Assembly (NCBI GenBank): GCA_030141605.1
Contig: JAQGDQ010000396.1
Span: 62,001 to 126,000, forward strand
DNA length: 64,000 bases
Direction of reading: 5' to 3'
Source of the DNA: Tubiluchus corallicola
Taxonomy: Eukaryota; Priapulida; Priapulimorpha; Priapulimorphida; Tubiluchidae
The position numbers and the translations under genes are program-made. Position 1 is the stretch's first letter; each line of letters starts with the position of its first letter. The notes beneath the pieces were generated by a model. The model did no database searches. It had not been told where the DNA came from and was given only the letters and a program-made list of their open reading frames with translations. Shown here piece by piece: positions 24,101-38,159 of the stretch.

Positions 24101-27100
24101 CGAACAGCTCCATTTCAAAATCCTTTTAAATAAAACAAAAAATGCAAAATACATCATGATAGATGCTATTTGACACCAAAACTCGAACGTGAGTTCTGGC
24201 TTGAAATGCAGAAAGAAGAAATTCATATAAAATACCATATGGACGAGATACATTGTTTATCATAACAGGAAAAACCTATCCAAATCTTAGTAATTTACTG
24301 CTTTTCTGGAATTGACAATCCATAAAGCAATAAAATAAACTTGTAAACTGATGGCATGATTTTTTTTTGTTCGAGACTAAATCTTATCCAATTAAAACAC
24401 AAAATGTTAACACAATACAGAAAATATATTTGTATGTCTGAAAATGCTACCAATAGTTAGCTTAAGCAAAAGTAATTACATTTCACCGTGTTTATTGAGT
24501 GGCGATTGTTTTGGCTACTATGGCCATTATCAAACTACAAAACAAGCCAAAAAAAGAAGAATAAATGATACATTAATGTCACAAAGGCACAAACTGAAAC
24601 AAAATAACAGATTAGAATTTAGCTTATCAAAATAAATGAGGTTGTAACAGAAGAAATTGCAGAGAAATGAAAAAAAATTTACCCAAACTAAGAGAAACAG
24701 ACAAGAACACTACATAGTAAACAATTTGTCCAAATCTACATAATAAAGAACCACGACAGTAATTATTATAAGAATATAACACAACTTCTACATTTTGCAC
24801 AATTTACAAGTCGGAACTACAATAAGGGAACACAGCAGCACGTAAACGTGAAAGTGACACAGAGACTAAATCCACCAGTACCATTACAGAACCTGAAGAA
24901 CATAGTCAAACAAATTTCAAAACACAGAAATACATAGAGTGCGACAAGGTACTACAGATGATAGTTGCATATTAAGAACTAGGGAGTGCTTCATAATATA
25001 TAAGGCCTCTGCTATCTTGAGTTCTTGAACATTACTTGCACTATATTAAATGCTAAATGTAGAGATGAAGTCATCCCAATCGCTTGGTGAGAGTCCAGGT
25101 GGCACTTGCGATGCTGCCTAATTTTAGTACAATTTGCAGTTTGTAGTTTGATAATGGCTAAAGCAGCCGAAACGATCGACACTCATTAAACAAGGTGATT
25201 CCTAGAAGCTACCTCTTTCATGTATTTAATTACATTTCAAACTAACATTTAACATTTAAATAGACAAATTTATTTAACAAGTTTGCAAACAATTTTGATA
25301 AGACTTTGGCACTAACCTTCAGTTCATCTGGATCGTCATCACGGTTACCGGCTTGACCGTATGTGGGGATGTCACCAAGTGTACGACAAAATTCGGAGGT
25401 GGAATTCAATAAAATATTACCTGTTGCTGTACTAGCCGATGAAGTTGCTTCTCTCTTTGACAGTAAACTGTCAGCCAACTGAAATCACATGTACAATACA
25501 AGGTGAGTCAAAAGAAGATTGACTTTTGTACAAATTCACTGTGAGCGTGTCATTTCTTTTCACTTTGTTTAATAGCAATATGTAATATTAAGAACAATAC
25601 AAACGCGCGTTTCCCAAAACTCAGGTATGCAAAAAAGCTGCCACTTTAATGTTCACATGTTTTTAAAATTATAACCAATTCTTTGTACATTACATAAATT
25701 TCAGCACTTCAGTGCAATATGAGCTAAAAATAAAGCATGACTATATAAAACAGAACTTTAATTTGCAGGAGCTACTTGTAATATGAATGAGTGCCAAGTT
25801 AAACTTACATCTTCTAACTTAGCAGAAGCAGGTTTCTCCAAGTGCTTAACTTTGCGAGCTTTGTGGAGAGCAAGCTGCAGTTCCGTTTCCGCTTCATCTT
25901 CTTCCACAGGAATTCCGCTCAGGTCTTCATCCGGGCCTAGCATATCAGCTTCAAAAATAGCGGAATTGATTGTACATAAAAGTGCAAAAGCAAAGACGTT
26001 TGTAGTTTAACGGCCAATCAGAGAAACAAAATAATAGCAACGCAAAGTTAGCAATTTCTCCACACTAGACTGCATATATAATGTCAACATTATTACATAT
26101 CTTCATGTCTGCCAAGCACACTCAACCAGTTGCATTACCGTTTGCAAACTAACATGTCAAATGCATATAGTTTAGTAAAAACAACTTTAAATATTTCCTT
26201 ATAAAAGAGCAATAGCACTCAGAATAAACGTGTACCATATTATTTGTCAAAACTAGAAACTATCTTACAATATTTTTTTAAAAGATAATACTTAATAATT
26301 AATGCATGATAGACAGTTAGACAACGTTATTTCTTTCATACAGGTTTAATATAGTAACTACTGAGTGTCTTACATTCATCAAGAGGCTCCAGTTTACTGT
26401 CTATGTCCATTAAATAGGAATCATTTGCCCTGTCTTCTCCTAAACCAGGAATATTATCCAGGCCTGGAATTATCTGCTCCTCTTTTGATCTTTCTTGTGA
26501 TCTGGAATATCTTCAGAAATTAATTTAAAACCAAACAAGTCAAAAGTCGAGTTTCTCTTAAAACGACTCGTCCAATACAAATAATCCCACAGAAAATTTA
26601 TATAAATGAAGGTAAGTGATGCAAGGTTTATACAAATGATAAAATACAGTTGTACTCGGTATGCACTTTCTTAATTATAAAACTAAAATTAAGAAGTTTT
26701 AATCATCAAAAGACTTGAAAAACAGTTGTTTAGGTACCTTCTCACATATTGTTCATGAAAAGCTGATTACAAGGTTTCACTAGCAAGAATTTGTAAAATT
26801 ACACAAAATTATATATTTTTCGAACACAATAAGCAATGTAAGAAATTTTGTTGGGGAGAAAATTGAAAAAATACACAAATTATGCACTCACTTATGCACT
26901 TATTTTGCGAAAATAATCAGAGGAACCAACATAGGTTCTCAGGAAAATAAATTGGTGAAGATATAAACAGAATTCATTCTAAGCAAAAAACCAGTTATGC
27001 CACATTTTTATTATGCACTTTGGTACTTAAAGACTATCTACAAATACAACACCTAACGGCCGTTTTACACTGATATAAACTAATTGTACCCCTTAATTTT

Positions 27101-30100
27101 TAACACGACATAACTTATCAACCCACAACAGTTTCACGCAGACAACTTCATACAACTTTATCTTACCAATTTCTGGTTTACTGTTGTAATAACTGTTGTT
27201 TTGGCTAAAGTTTACAATTCCCCACACACTAGAAATTGGTCCGTGAAGTAGATTAGAGTTAGGGTTAGGGTCAAATTAGAGTTGTGCTAGGGTTAAGGTT
27301 TGGGTTAGGGTATTTAAATTGTGAAGGGAATTGTAAACTCCTTCCATTGTTTTTATCTGACACGAGTCTACATGCATTTGGTCAGCTTTGCACTTTAACT
27401 GCAGTGAATTTGAAAAAAGGAACTAAAACAAAAATGGTAGCCTAGACCCAACAAAACCACTGACTGCAAACAGCTGCATCGTTTCTTGAATAAAAATAAT
27501 TTACACACTTATATACGAGGGCCTGGAATTTACTAATCACTAGAAAGTTGGTAATTAAATGTCAAATTTGTAAAAAGATACGAGTATGCATGTAATATAG
27601 TTACAAACAGTAAATACTCTGATGAGAAACAGTGCAACTTCGAATCAAAAATGAAAGTTATAATTTAATGATTAAAATGATTTCAAAGCATGTAATATTA
27701 TTAAACTCTATCACTTTAAGGTGACTATATATATCTATAGCAGACTGAAACAGCATTCAACCTTTTCAACAGTTAAACTACTGCCGACTAACCTTGAACC
27801 AAAATCTGAAGTAGAGTTAAAAGGGGACGAAGCTAGCAAATCATCGGCAGTCAGCATGGATGACTTCCTGTCTTTTCGTATTCGTCGCATTTTCTTTCTG
27901 GGTTTTTTAAAAGCAATCATCTCTTCGTGTGTGTAGTATTCGTTTGCTAACTCCAAGTGAGGCAACTGCAGAGTTTGCTGTCAAACAAAATGAAGTTAAA
28001 ATTTTACTATTACATTACTAATAAATAGCCTGGTCTAAGAACTTTTTCATACTCTTTTTGATTTTCCCAAAGTTTTTTCTCCATAGATCTCTGCCAGTAG
28101 AACTCTTTTAACATTTTAATTTTTAGGATATTTTCTTATTCTTCTTTCATTTGATAAACTCAAACTATAAACATCACTAGATAAAACTGAGTTTCAAAAG
28201 TATATCCCACACATTTTCGAAATAATAACCACAATGGAATACAAATATTATTGGATAGCGTCACATAATTGGTATATTGAGATGGGGATTCATGGCATTG
28301 TAATTGGTTGACAGACTGGTCAGTATATAAATGAATGAACCAATTAGATAATCGCACGAGGTGGTTTCATACGCTATACTCATTCTGGTTGGTTACCTCA
28401 TACAGTAGCAGCAGCAGCCTAAGATACCTCTGCTGGTTCAGTAGCTTATTTTACAGGCATACGCTTGATTATAAATGAGATTCTGGTCTCAACTTGACCA
28501 CTAAATTGAGCAAATTGAGAAGGAATACAAAGCCTTAAACATAACAGTATGGCAGTATGTAACAAATTGTGAATAGAAATAAAAACTTCACTAACAGCCA
28601 TTTTTTCGTACAAGTGAAGCAAATTTCAGTGACTGAGCACACATGATTATAAGAAATCTTTTTAACCTATTTTATATAAATATATTTAAAAATCTTTAAA
28701 AAAGCATGCAATGAAAGAACGATACTCACAGCTTGTTTTCTTAAGTCTGATTGTATAGCTTCCATTGTTCTTTCTTTAGATGTGTCTGCACTTCCATCAA
28801 CTCCAAGTTTGAACTTACTTTTCTTTTCACCCTCTATTGTTTCATCATATTTGTCGAGAAGGTTTTTCTTATGGAACTGCAATAAAAACAAAGGGATGTA
28901 ATTATTAACAAATATGCAGCAAGCAATTTGCATAATACGACAGCAGAAACCAGAAATGAAACAGGCATACAAACAAAAAATTAATTAATTAATTATGATT
29001 TTAATTGCAAAGATTATTATTAATAAGCAAATGAACCTACAATTATTAAATTTTTAAAATCAAAATTGGCTGATAGGAGTGAAATGTGAAAAAATAGTGA
29101 CTGAGCCTGGAAAATGAACTTATGGATTGAAAGCCAAATGCAATAACCTCTAGAAAACACAGAAACTTATGAACAAGGCAGACCTTAATGTTAAAAGCCC
29201 AAAAACCATCTGAGCATTTCCAACTTTGAATTGTAGTGCACACTGCTCAAACAGTCAACTATAATATACTTGCTTGTGAAAATAAACGTCGTTAATTCAC
29301 CTGTCGTCAACTTAGGTGAACCAGTTAGCATGTTGACGTGATTCACCCAAAGCTGGGTGCTGTGCTAGATATAATATTACTAAGCAATGAAACAGCTAAA
29401 TGCAATGTGCATAAACTTGCAAAGTTGTGCATTGGGCTTGCATCATTTACAGTTTTTACACAATAAGTAATTTAAAACAGGAAAAAGAAATAAAAAGTTT
29501 GTAAAACTACAGCAAATAAAGTGAGAACAAAAGCGATGAGAGTGAGTCATCTACTGAATAACAGCGACCGATACGACATTATGAGGTAAGGAAACCAAGT
29601 GAACGCAAAAGATCCATTTGGTTGGCAATTGCGCATATTTACACACAAATACTTACCATGCCAAATTCGTCATAATTGCCTTCGTCATAGGGTTTATAGT
29701 CTGGTCGTTTCTTGCGTAAATCCACATTTTTCTTTGCCAGTTCTTCATCCAAAATATTAACGTTAACAAGCAGATCATCATCTTCATCAAGAATACCTGA
29801 AATGCACAGATGGTGAATTAGCAAGCAATATGTACATATTCATTTGTAGGCTTGTTTAGCCCTGATTCCACAGTTGATTTTGTCAATTTAGTCTATAGTC
29901 TTTAGTATATTACCTGATAACTTTAAGATGCAGTTGCATTCTAGGAAATAATAAACCTAACATTTATAAGCACAAGAAGGTACAAAAATACCAACTTCTA
30001 ATAAAATAAAAAAAGTAAGGTCAGCCAATGTCACCAGTAGATAGAATGCACAGCCAAGTGGCCTCATGTGTATAATTCGTGTGAATGGTTCATGACTGGC

Positions 30101-33100
30101 CATAGATATTTGCTCTGGTGTTTCATTTACCATGTTTATTAAGTGATTATGGCTGTTTAATTCATAAAGGAAAGATGTCAGGTAGTCGTCGAATTGTAAT
30201 CACAATCGAGACTGGTAGATTGGCCGTAGGACGAATTGTACGTAAGTCGGACACGTCAATTACAGCGGTGTACCCTACAAGGAGGATGTTGTGAGTGTAC
30301 GTACACTAAGCATGGTTGTGCCTACGTTTAATTTATCAAAACGGATAGCGATTTAAAGTTAATTTGTTTAAAAAATAGAAACTAACAAGAGTTATAGTTG
30401 GCTCTGTATAATTAATTAATTATGTTGCAGTTGGGTTGTAAAGTCGTAATTCGCATAAGTAGCAACTCGACGACTATCTGTATATAAATGCAAATGCAGC
30501 TAAACTACATCAAACGGTTCAGTGGCCAATTTAGGGGGGTATTTATGATCACAAGTGAGCCAGAAAGTTTGTAATAAATTTAGAAAGGCCTAGAGAAATT
30601 GCTGGATTGTCAATAATAGAGGTGGGAATACCTGTGCAGTTGCTAAAAAGATGTTGTGACACGGTTTCTTGCAAAAAACTACAAATAGGTTATTGGAATT
30701 ACAAATTTTAAGGTCGGCAAGAAAAACTTAGAATCGATCAGAATAGTGGAACTAGATAAGTGATTCAGACTTAAGCTGTTAGGTTTTTTACTTTCCACAG
30801 CACAATAGTTATCATAATTTTGTCTATTTTGTCATAATACTTACAATTTTAAGGGTTGTAATATATCAAATGTTTGACTTTATATCATCTCATTTCGTGA
30901 GAAAAACAGTTTTTTCCACTCAGTATCTTGCAAAAAGGCTGAGGAGAAACTGCAGTTACGTGATACATGTGTAATACTTCGAATACACTTTATGTATAGT
31001 GATAAGAACAGCACTAGAGAAAACAATTTCTTACCGCGATCTTTAAGAGTTAAGATTACATGATGTCCTTCCCCAAAAGCATCTTTAGAATGTTCAACGG
31101 CCAGTCCTCTCAAATGTTGAGCAGTATAAGCCTAAAACAAACAGTTTGCACATAATTGTAAAACAGGAGGTTTTATAAGGAATAGTTAATTAAAGAAACA
31201 TGTATCTAAAATGCATTAGGAAATCCATTAAAGACATAGTAAAATGACGGTGGTCATGTATGTATCTTTCATTTGGCCGTGTATCAAAATAAATGAAGGT
31301 TAATCACTGAAAATCGAAGAGTTAACGAATCTTCTCTGCTGAGTTCTTTAATTGACATGTTTACCCGATTTTGCACTTTCTGCTTTTCAGCAGCAAAATC
31401 TGCTTCAACCAAATCACCAATGCCGAATTCATTGTCCATCTCTTCAAGCAGCTTTGCCTGAAACAAAATTAGTTAGTTTAGTAACTTGCTAAAATAACCG
31501 CGCATTTTTGCAAATAGAAAAGTTACAAATTGAAAAATGTATACATGTTTTACGGATGTAGCGTTACAAGGAAGAAATGTTAAAATAATTAATGAAAAAT
31601 ACACAAAATTTGTGTTTTCAGAAGTTACCCTTTTTGCTGCCATCTGCCGCTCGACTTGCTGCTTCCGAATTTTTTCCACCCAGGCAGCAGCACTGTCATC
31701 TTCTTCATCTGATTCACCTAAAGTCTTTATTTTGCTACATCAAACAATATTTTTTATTAAAATTAATAAAGTAATGCAAACATTCCATTCATAATATTTC
31801 ATTTACCACATCTCAGCGGTATTTTTATAACTGAATAATATAGTAAGTCCTTGCTAACGACTTCTCATTTAGTGACATTTCGTTTCAATTACGATGAACT
31901 TTCAACAGCCTTTTCACTTAATGATAAATGTTTTTCCAACAAAATTTTTGGAGCTACTTTCACTGAAATTTTGTTTGTAGTCTTGGAGCTTCATAAAGAG
32001 GCCACTGCTAGTAGAAGTTAAATATATTATGTTTGCTGCACTGATCAAAAGCACACTGCCAGAATTGGCATGATTTACTGTACTGGGACTTCTTGACAGC
32101 TTAGAAACAGCTCTCCAGTGGGATAACAGCTATGTTTAGCAGCTACTGTACATGCACCTTGTCGGAACAAAAATTCATAACATCGGAAATGAAATTTGGC
32201 ATTTTAAAAGGACTTCATGCCAGAGAAAGAACAGCAGACATAAACCGAGTTTTTTACTCGTAATTGATCACCAATAGTGCAATGAAGAAAACCAATGCTC
32301 GCTATTTCAATTTTATGAAAGTAGTTAACCCTACAAAATTATTGTGCCTCCAATTTTACGCAAATTATGTAGTCGCTATGATAACACTACTATAAATGGT
32401 TATTTTTAGTATTTAGTAAACAAATAATCTATAAATTAAAGCAATAAAACACATGTTATATGAGCTAAGCATTTTTGAGTTTTACCATTGGGATATATCC
32501 CATGTTTAACAATATTTCCCATAGCAAGTATAGCTTCATTAAATGACAATGACGTCACATTTTGCCATCACATACTAAGTGCTGTCGTTAAGCGAGGTCT
32601 TAGAGTACACGACATTTACATAAGCTCTGTAAAACATAAAGTTGTCCGAGTGTTCCTAATTTTGATAAAACTTAATCAAAATTTCTTGGAATGTTGCACA
32701 TCTGTAACAGTGAAATTAAATTAGTTTTCGAAATTTGCTTCTTATATTATAAACATGCTTAGTAAGTGACTTACTTGAGTTTTTTGTTTATTTGTCTCTT
32801 TTCCTTTATCGCCTGAAGCTTCTCTTTTAAAATATCTGATCTCTTTTTTTCCGCCAAATTAATTGCTGGTACATGAATATCATCCTTTAAAGATTCTGTT
32901 TAAAAGTAAAATAGTTGTCAACCTTAGATATTTAAAAAAAATAAAAAATATTACCATGATCTGTTCCGATTTATCTCCGTTTTGCTCTTTTCACCAATTC
33001 CCGCTATTCTACAAATTGATTGTTGAAAAAGTGTGGTGAAAAGATTTGATAAAATACAAAAATATGCAATAAAAAGTGCAAAAAAGAATATCCCACACAC

Positions 33101-35575
33101 ACACATATATATATATATACACACAATTAACCATTTCCTAGTCAGTGAAGAATTTAGATCACCACACATATAAAAATATTAATTTGTTCTCGGCATTACA
33201 TGCTAATACATAGTTTATATCGTCTCTACTTTCAAAGAGCTATTTTTAGTTGAAAATTTAAACATGAATGTCTTCATGTTATTCAGCTGCAAAATTTACA
33301 ATATGGTGAGGTGAAAAGATTCTGCAGCTGGTCAATGCAAAAATAACTGGTATTTATGGCATTCACATTGCTGGTACTGCAACAAATTAATAATACAGGT
33401 ATCTTTGCTTATTTATTATAAGGGTCAATATTACTTGTTCACTAATCCCAATAGTCATATCCGAGTCTACACGTATTACTAATTGCCCAGGGCTAAGGAC
33501 TGATCGAAACAGAATATTAAATAGTATCTCGTACTACGTAAAATTCTGCTGTTTAATGCAAGGTCTTTGGTGACAGATTTTGTGGTGCCATTGTTTTCAA
33601 ATTTCTTCTTGTATGCAATATTTCTTATATGTTTTATGTCTTACTGCTTAATCATCTTTTTCTCGTCTTTATTTTTATTGTATTCATACATTGTATTCAG
33701 TTATTGCAGCTATGGTGAAACTTTTCAACAAAACCCATTATTAATTAACTTATTTATTATTTCATTTAAGAATTACTTACCTTTCTTGGATTTTTCAGTG
33801 CCATCACCAGTAGGTACATCGAGTGGTCGCAGTCCCAACTTTGCTCTGAGTTTGCTGCAGAGAGTAAAAATTTTTCAGTTATAAATTAGCAATGGTCTGA
33901 ACAGAAATTTAGATGAAAAAAAATCTGTTTAAGTCGAAATGCACAGATTAGTGTGGACAGTGGAAGATAAGTAAATCAGGCATCATAGACTAGACCACAA
34001 ATACTTTCAAATGATCAGCTCAATGGCTTCGTCTCAGTAGTAGACAACTTTATTCACATTCGTGTACTTTTAATTTTGAAAGATTTTACAGCATTTTACA
34101 GGCAAGAAAATGCAATATAGTGGTGGTAACATATAGAAATAAATAATAAATAAATAACAAAATAGAAAAAATAATAAAATATAACAGTCCTACAATTACG
34201 CCTGTTTTACAAGTAAAATCTGCCACCCGGAAAGCAGAATGTCTCAAGTTCGAGCACCAGGTAGATGCAAAAATTTTACAGACTTTTTTCTAATTTAGTA
34301 CTAATTTTGTGTGTTACTTGATTAAAGTATTTAGCAAAAAATGTGCATACATATAAGTCAACTCAAACATACTTTGTTTCTTCAATACTGAGGGCCAGCT
34401 CCCCACTAGCACTACCACCTTCAATGGTAATTTCTGGCTTAGCTGCACAACTGGAATCTGCAACAGCAACAAAAAAAGTTTAGAAAATACTGGACATCCT
34501 TAATTAATAGGAAATAACATTGCTTGTTAGTTTTCATTTTCACACAAAAACTTGCGTTAAACATAACTGCAACAGTTTAATCAACAAATTATACATAAAA
34601 AATTCACTAATCAGATTAGATAACAAAAATATATCATTAATGTGAGAACAAAAGTTGAAAGTTGAAAATAAAAACTGATAAACACATTCTCAGTTTGTTT
34701 GAAGCAGACTATGTATGGCCTAGTTTCTATTGTATATGATTTTCAGGTACTGTCATAAAAATGGGAATAAAGAAGCTGCCAGTATTGGATTTTATAACAA
34801 AATTCTGAATTTAAAATATTGTAACACTATTTAAAACAATGGGTTTACAAACAAATTATTTTAAATAAAGTGCATTGTTTTTTTGCTGTAGCGTATGTAC
34901 ACATTATTATTAGGTTATTAAAAATGATTTTATGCCATATTCCCTAAAAAAAACTGTACACTTAACTTTCACACATGAAAAACAGCAACAGTTATTTTGC
35001 TCAAGTACTCCCAATGTCCTCAAACTAAGCAGACACCTAACACAGCTCGATACAAATTATTTGCATGAATAAAAATTATAGCAAAAGCACGACTCTTTTT
35101 TATGTATTCGACTGAAAAAAAAGTCATCAGTTAAACAGTATAAATATTTATATAAAATGTAACTTCATGGATTTAACCTCTAGTGAAATTTTTCATATGC
35201 AAACCAAAACACTTTTTGTTTCTTGTAGTTGTGAAATTTACCTTTTTCGTTGGGCCAGTCATTTTCATAGGGACTAGATCCAAGGTTTACTTCTTCCCTT
35301 TTGACTGTTGTCTGGATTTCTGACTGACTGCTATTTAAGTAATTCAATGAGTAATCATCAAAACTGTCTTTAGCAGCTTTTGGCACATCATCAACAACAT
35401 CCAAGTCATTGTCATCGCCTGAGTACGATTTACGTCTGCGCTTTTCCTTTTTGGCTTTCTTTCGACGTTTTCGTTCTATCCGCTCTTCTTCAGTTTCGTC
35501 AGCATGTTTCCGCTTCTTTTTATGGCTGTGCGAATTGCTGAAGTCCTTGTCTTTCTCTTTCTTTTTTGTTCCCAT
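18179..35575 (-). CDS. SART1: U4/U6.U5 tri-snRNP protein SART1 (Snu66), 19 exons
   Basis: Nuclear splicing factor needed for tri-snRNP recruitment to the pre-spliceosome. Exons on the minus strand: 35575-35242, 34457-34373, 33854-33781, 32895-32775, 31734-31629, 31457-31365, 31131-31035, 29796-29657, 28876-28730, 27977-27793, 26501-26374, 25948-25809, 25478-25317, 24122-24012, 23102-23021, 22508-22415, 21518-21290, 19428-19307, 18200-18179. All phases agree, giving 823 aa (human is 800). The first exon encodes a Lys/Arg-rich region. Residues about 133-151 ([18 protein letters not shown]) match the Hub1/UBL5-binding HIND motif. Further signatures include [48 protein letters not shown] and [12 protein letters not shown]. 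The last coding exon is only 22 nt and encodes the NTIAKS tail, comparable with the human NTITK ending. Confidence 0.97.
27247..27312. repeat. Degenerate telomere-like repeat in a SART1 intron
   Basis: Several imperfect TTAGGG-like units (TTAGGGTTAGGGT, CTAGGGTTAAGG, GGGTTAGGGT) in about 65 bp. It resembles a short interstitial telomeric-type repeat. It is not an end of the chromosome because genes continue on both sides. Confidence 0.6.
30179..30480. mobile_element. MITE-like element with 18-bp inverted repeats
   Basis: CAGGTAGTCGTCGAATTG at 30179-30196 is matched in inverted orientation near 30463-30480 (CAGATAGTCGTCGAGTTG on the minus strand), with two differences. The interior of about 265 bp is non-coding and more CG-rich than its surroundings. 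It lies in the SART1 intron between exons 7 and 8. Confidence 0.6.
31842..32607. mobile_element. Non-autonomous Tc1/mariner-like element
   Basis: The left end reads AGTAAGTCCTTGCTAACGAC; the right end, inverted, reads ACTCTAAGACCTCGCTTAACGAC. Both are flanked by TA, the Tc1/mariner target. The interior of about 720 bp is AT-rich with no transposase. It lies in the SART1 intron between exons 4 and 5. The class is inferred from the ends only. Confidence 0.5.
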
Positions 35576-37730
35576 GTTGATAATAAAAACCTATTTGCTA
35601 AACTAGACAATTTCAAAATGTTTCAAACAACGAACTTTGTAACAACTGACATCTACCTTCAGCTGATGAACATGGCTCAATTACTCATCCTGAAAAATAC
35701 ACTTTAATGATTATATTATGGCTCTCATAAAGTAGTAGAGAAATCGGTGGATGTAGTGCATCCTCAATGTCTGAGTTAAAGTCCTAATATTTCCTTCCCA
35801 AAAGTAAATTAGTTTAATTTCGTTTGTTGAGTAATACGAAATGCAACTGAAACATAACTTATTGTGAGAGACAAAACTCTATTTATGGTCCATCACCATA
35901 ATACTGTTTTGTAATGGATAAACCCACAATTATAGAAATTTAACTAAACTAGATAAGTCAGACGGAAGAAAGAATATGTGAAAAAATCACGAATGAGACT
36001 AGGTTTAAATCGTCACCATGACAAAGGCAATGACGGCTTGATGTATTAGACAACCTGGCACTTTCATAGTCAAAACACAGATATCCAACTTGTCCTAATT
36101 ACTTACTCTATGCCTTCTACCCAAGTAGCTTTCATTTAGAAATTTATTTTCTTTTTGCCAATCAAGAATTAGGCTTTATATGCACTAATTATAATATGTC
36201 ATAATGATGTAGTGATTTGGAAAATTTCAAAACAAAAATATTTGGCTTAAGAAGTTTTATTTATTTCAGTGCATACTTAGTGTCATGTTGATAACCATAA
36301 AATTGGCTAACTTGGAGATCTGCACAGGTCCCAAAAAAGTGTGTTACAAAAATCTAGAGAAAAATTTATTTCCATTGGTTTAAAAAAATAATACCCTCAC
36401 GTGTTTAGCCGAAGTTATAAATAGTTATACATACATATACTAAACTACAATAACTGCAACTATAAGCTGATAACAAAAACAATATCGATAACAGTTTCTC
36501 ATAAAGAAATGCAAAAATGTCTTATTCATTAAAAATTGCAATAAATTGAATATTAATCAGATTAGAGTCGCCTCTGAAATTTGTGACGATTGACTTCTTT
36601 AAATAGTGTGAAAACTGAATATACATGAACTTCTCAATATATCATATTCTTGATGTCAGAAGACGGTATACGGAAAAGCTAGCTAGTAAAACCAGCAATT
36701 ATTTCAAAGAATTTTTTCGTTAAAGTAAGTTTTTTTTAAAAACTGTAAACCGTATAAGCAATATCATAAATCAACAACAACAGACTGCCACCGATCCTGC
36801 CACTATCGCTTCTATTATAAAAGATATGTTTTTGCATCTTTTTTACTGAAAACCCTGGAAACTTTCTGTCTGATGGATGGAATTACAATAAAATGACTAT
36901 GTCATTGAGACAAATAAATTATTTTGTATTCTGTAATAATACTTATAATATGGTATTTATTGTCAGATTATGTTTTCAAACATTATTGAGAGATTAGTGT
37001 ATATAGAACTTTATATAAGACAAAAGGACTAATTGTAGGGCGCGGAGTATGCTACTAGCCGAAGAAGGACACTTCCGCTAAACCGCATTGTAGAAAAGCA
37101 ATGTCGTATATGGGCAGTCCAAGTACGGCACTGGCGATTTCAGTCGAGAATCGAGAATTATGACATAATAATAAAACATAAAAATAAATTTGTTTTAGAA
37201 AAAAAGTAACTTTATAATAATGATGGATAGTCTTTGACAATTTATAAATGTATTTTTTTGCAATAATATCATCATTATTATTAGCTCCATTGATATCGTC
37301 ATAACATTAAGCTAAGAATCTAATGCTTTAAGGAGAGAAACTATGTAGGGCACTTAGCTCGCTAACCCGTTTACTTAGCAGAAAACAATTATTTGTCCAA
37401 GAGGTAGTGAAACGGATCACCTGTCTGTGAAGCAAGGCAAAATAAAAAAATTGTTGGAATCGCCTAGAAAGAGAGCTTATTTCACTTCAAAAAGATTAAT
37501 ATCGAAACCAATTTAATATTGGCCATTCTACTAGCTCAGAATAATTCTTTTATTTTATCAGATGTGTAATAAATTATTCAATAGATGATTACAGAAACAG
37601 AATGATAATAATAATAATAAATTATTGAACGTGTATTGACGTTTTCAATTATTATTATAATATTAAATAAACAAAGACAACGGACGCTGCCAGTACGCTT
37701 AACGACCCAATTCGTGAGCTGTGTCTAGTG
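35576..37730. other. Upstream region of SART1, no gene recognised
   Basis: The first few hundred bases upstream of 35575 should hold the SART1 5' UTR and promoter, though I could assign no element. The rest is AT-rich with a short (AAT)n run near 37605 and a slightly CG-richer patch at 37035-37140. No open frame with a family signature. Confidence 0.5.
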
Positions 37731-37800
37731 TCCTACTTGGTCTAGCCCATGCATGACGCGTTCTACTTGGGCTAGCCCACGTACGCCGATCGTCCTACTC
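37731..37800. repeat. Short CG-richer tandem repeat, period about 30 bp
   Basis: TCCTACTTGGTCTAGCCCA (37731) recurs as TTCTACTTGGGCTAGCCCA (37761), and a partial third unit starts at 37793. It abuts the LINE tail beginning at 37808. Confidence 0.7.
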
Positions 37801-37807
37801 CGCTCCC

Positions 37808-37930
37808 AAATCAAATCAAATCATTTATTTTTTTTATCCCAATAACAATATAAATAAAAATAGATATAAATAAGAAAAGCCAAACAAAAGGGAAGGGGTG
37901 GCGAAAAACATTTATCGAATCAGCCACCCC
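37808..37930 (-). mobile_element. 3' end of a LINE with hairpin and pentamer tail
   Basis: Read on the minus strand, GGGGTGGC (37930-37923) pairs with GCCACCCC (37902-37895). An AT-rich stretch follows, then a (GATTT)n tail ending at 37808. This is the same architecture as the plus-strand LINE end at 12891-13188, with no coding part recognised nearby. Confidence 0.7.
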
Positions 37931-38159
37931 ACACTAATAAATGATTACTTAGTCATATTGGAGGGGTCAAAAGCCGTCATTTATGCTCAACCCCTATCCG
38001 CGCTGTAATGAGAAGGGATCGTGCATGAGTTCAACTCCAGGTCCTGATTACACTGTAAAGAAGACTAACCACTTTTTTGCAAACAATCAAAATACAACAA
38101 ATCCTTACAAATGTCAAGCAAAGCTACCCGCTGGTATCTACCGCAATGCACTAAAATAG

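Noticed and set aside
34225-34265. AGTTCGAGCACC, similar to a tRNA B box
   Set aside because: No convincing A box or acceptor stem upstream; at most a degraded SINE.
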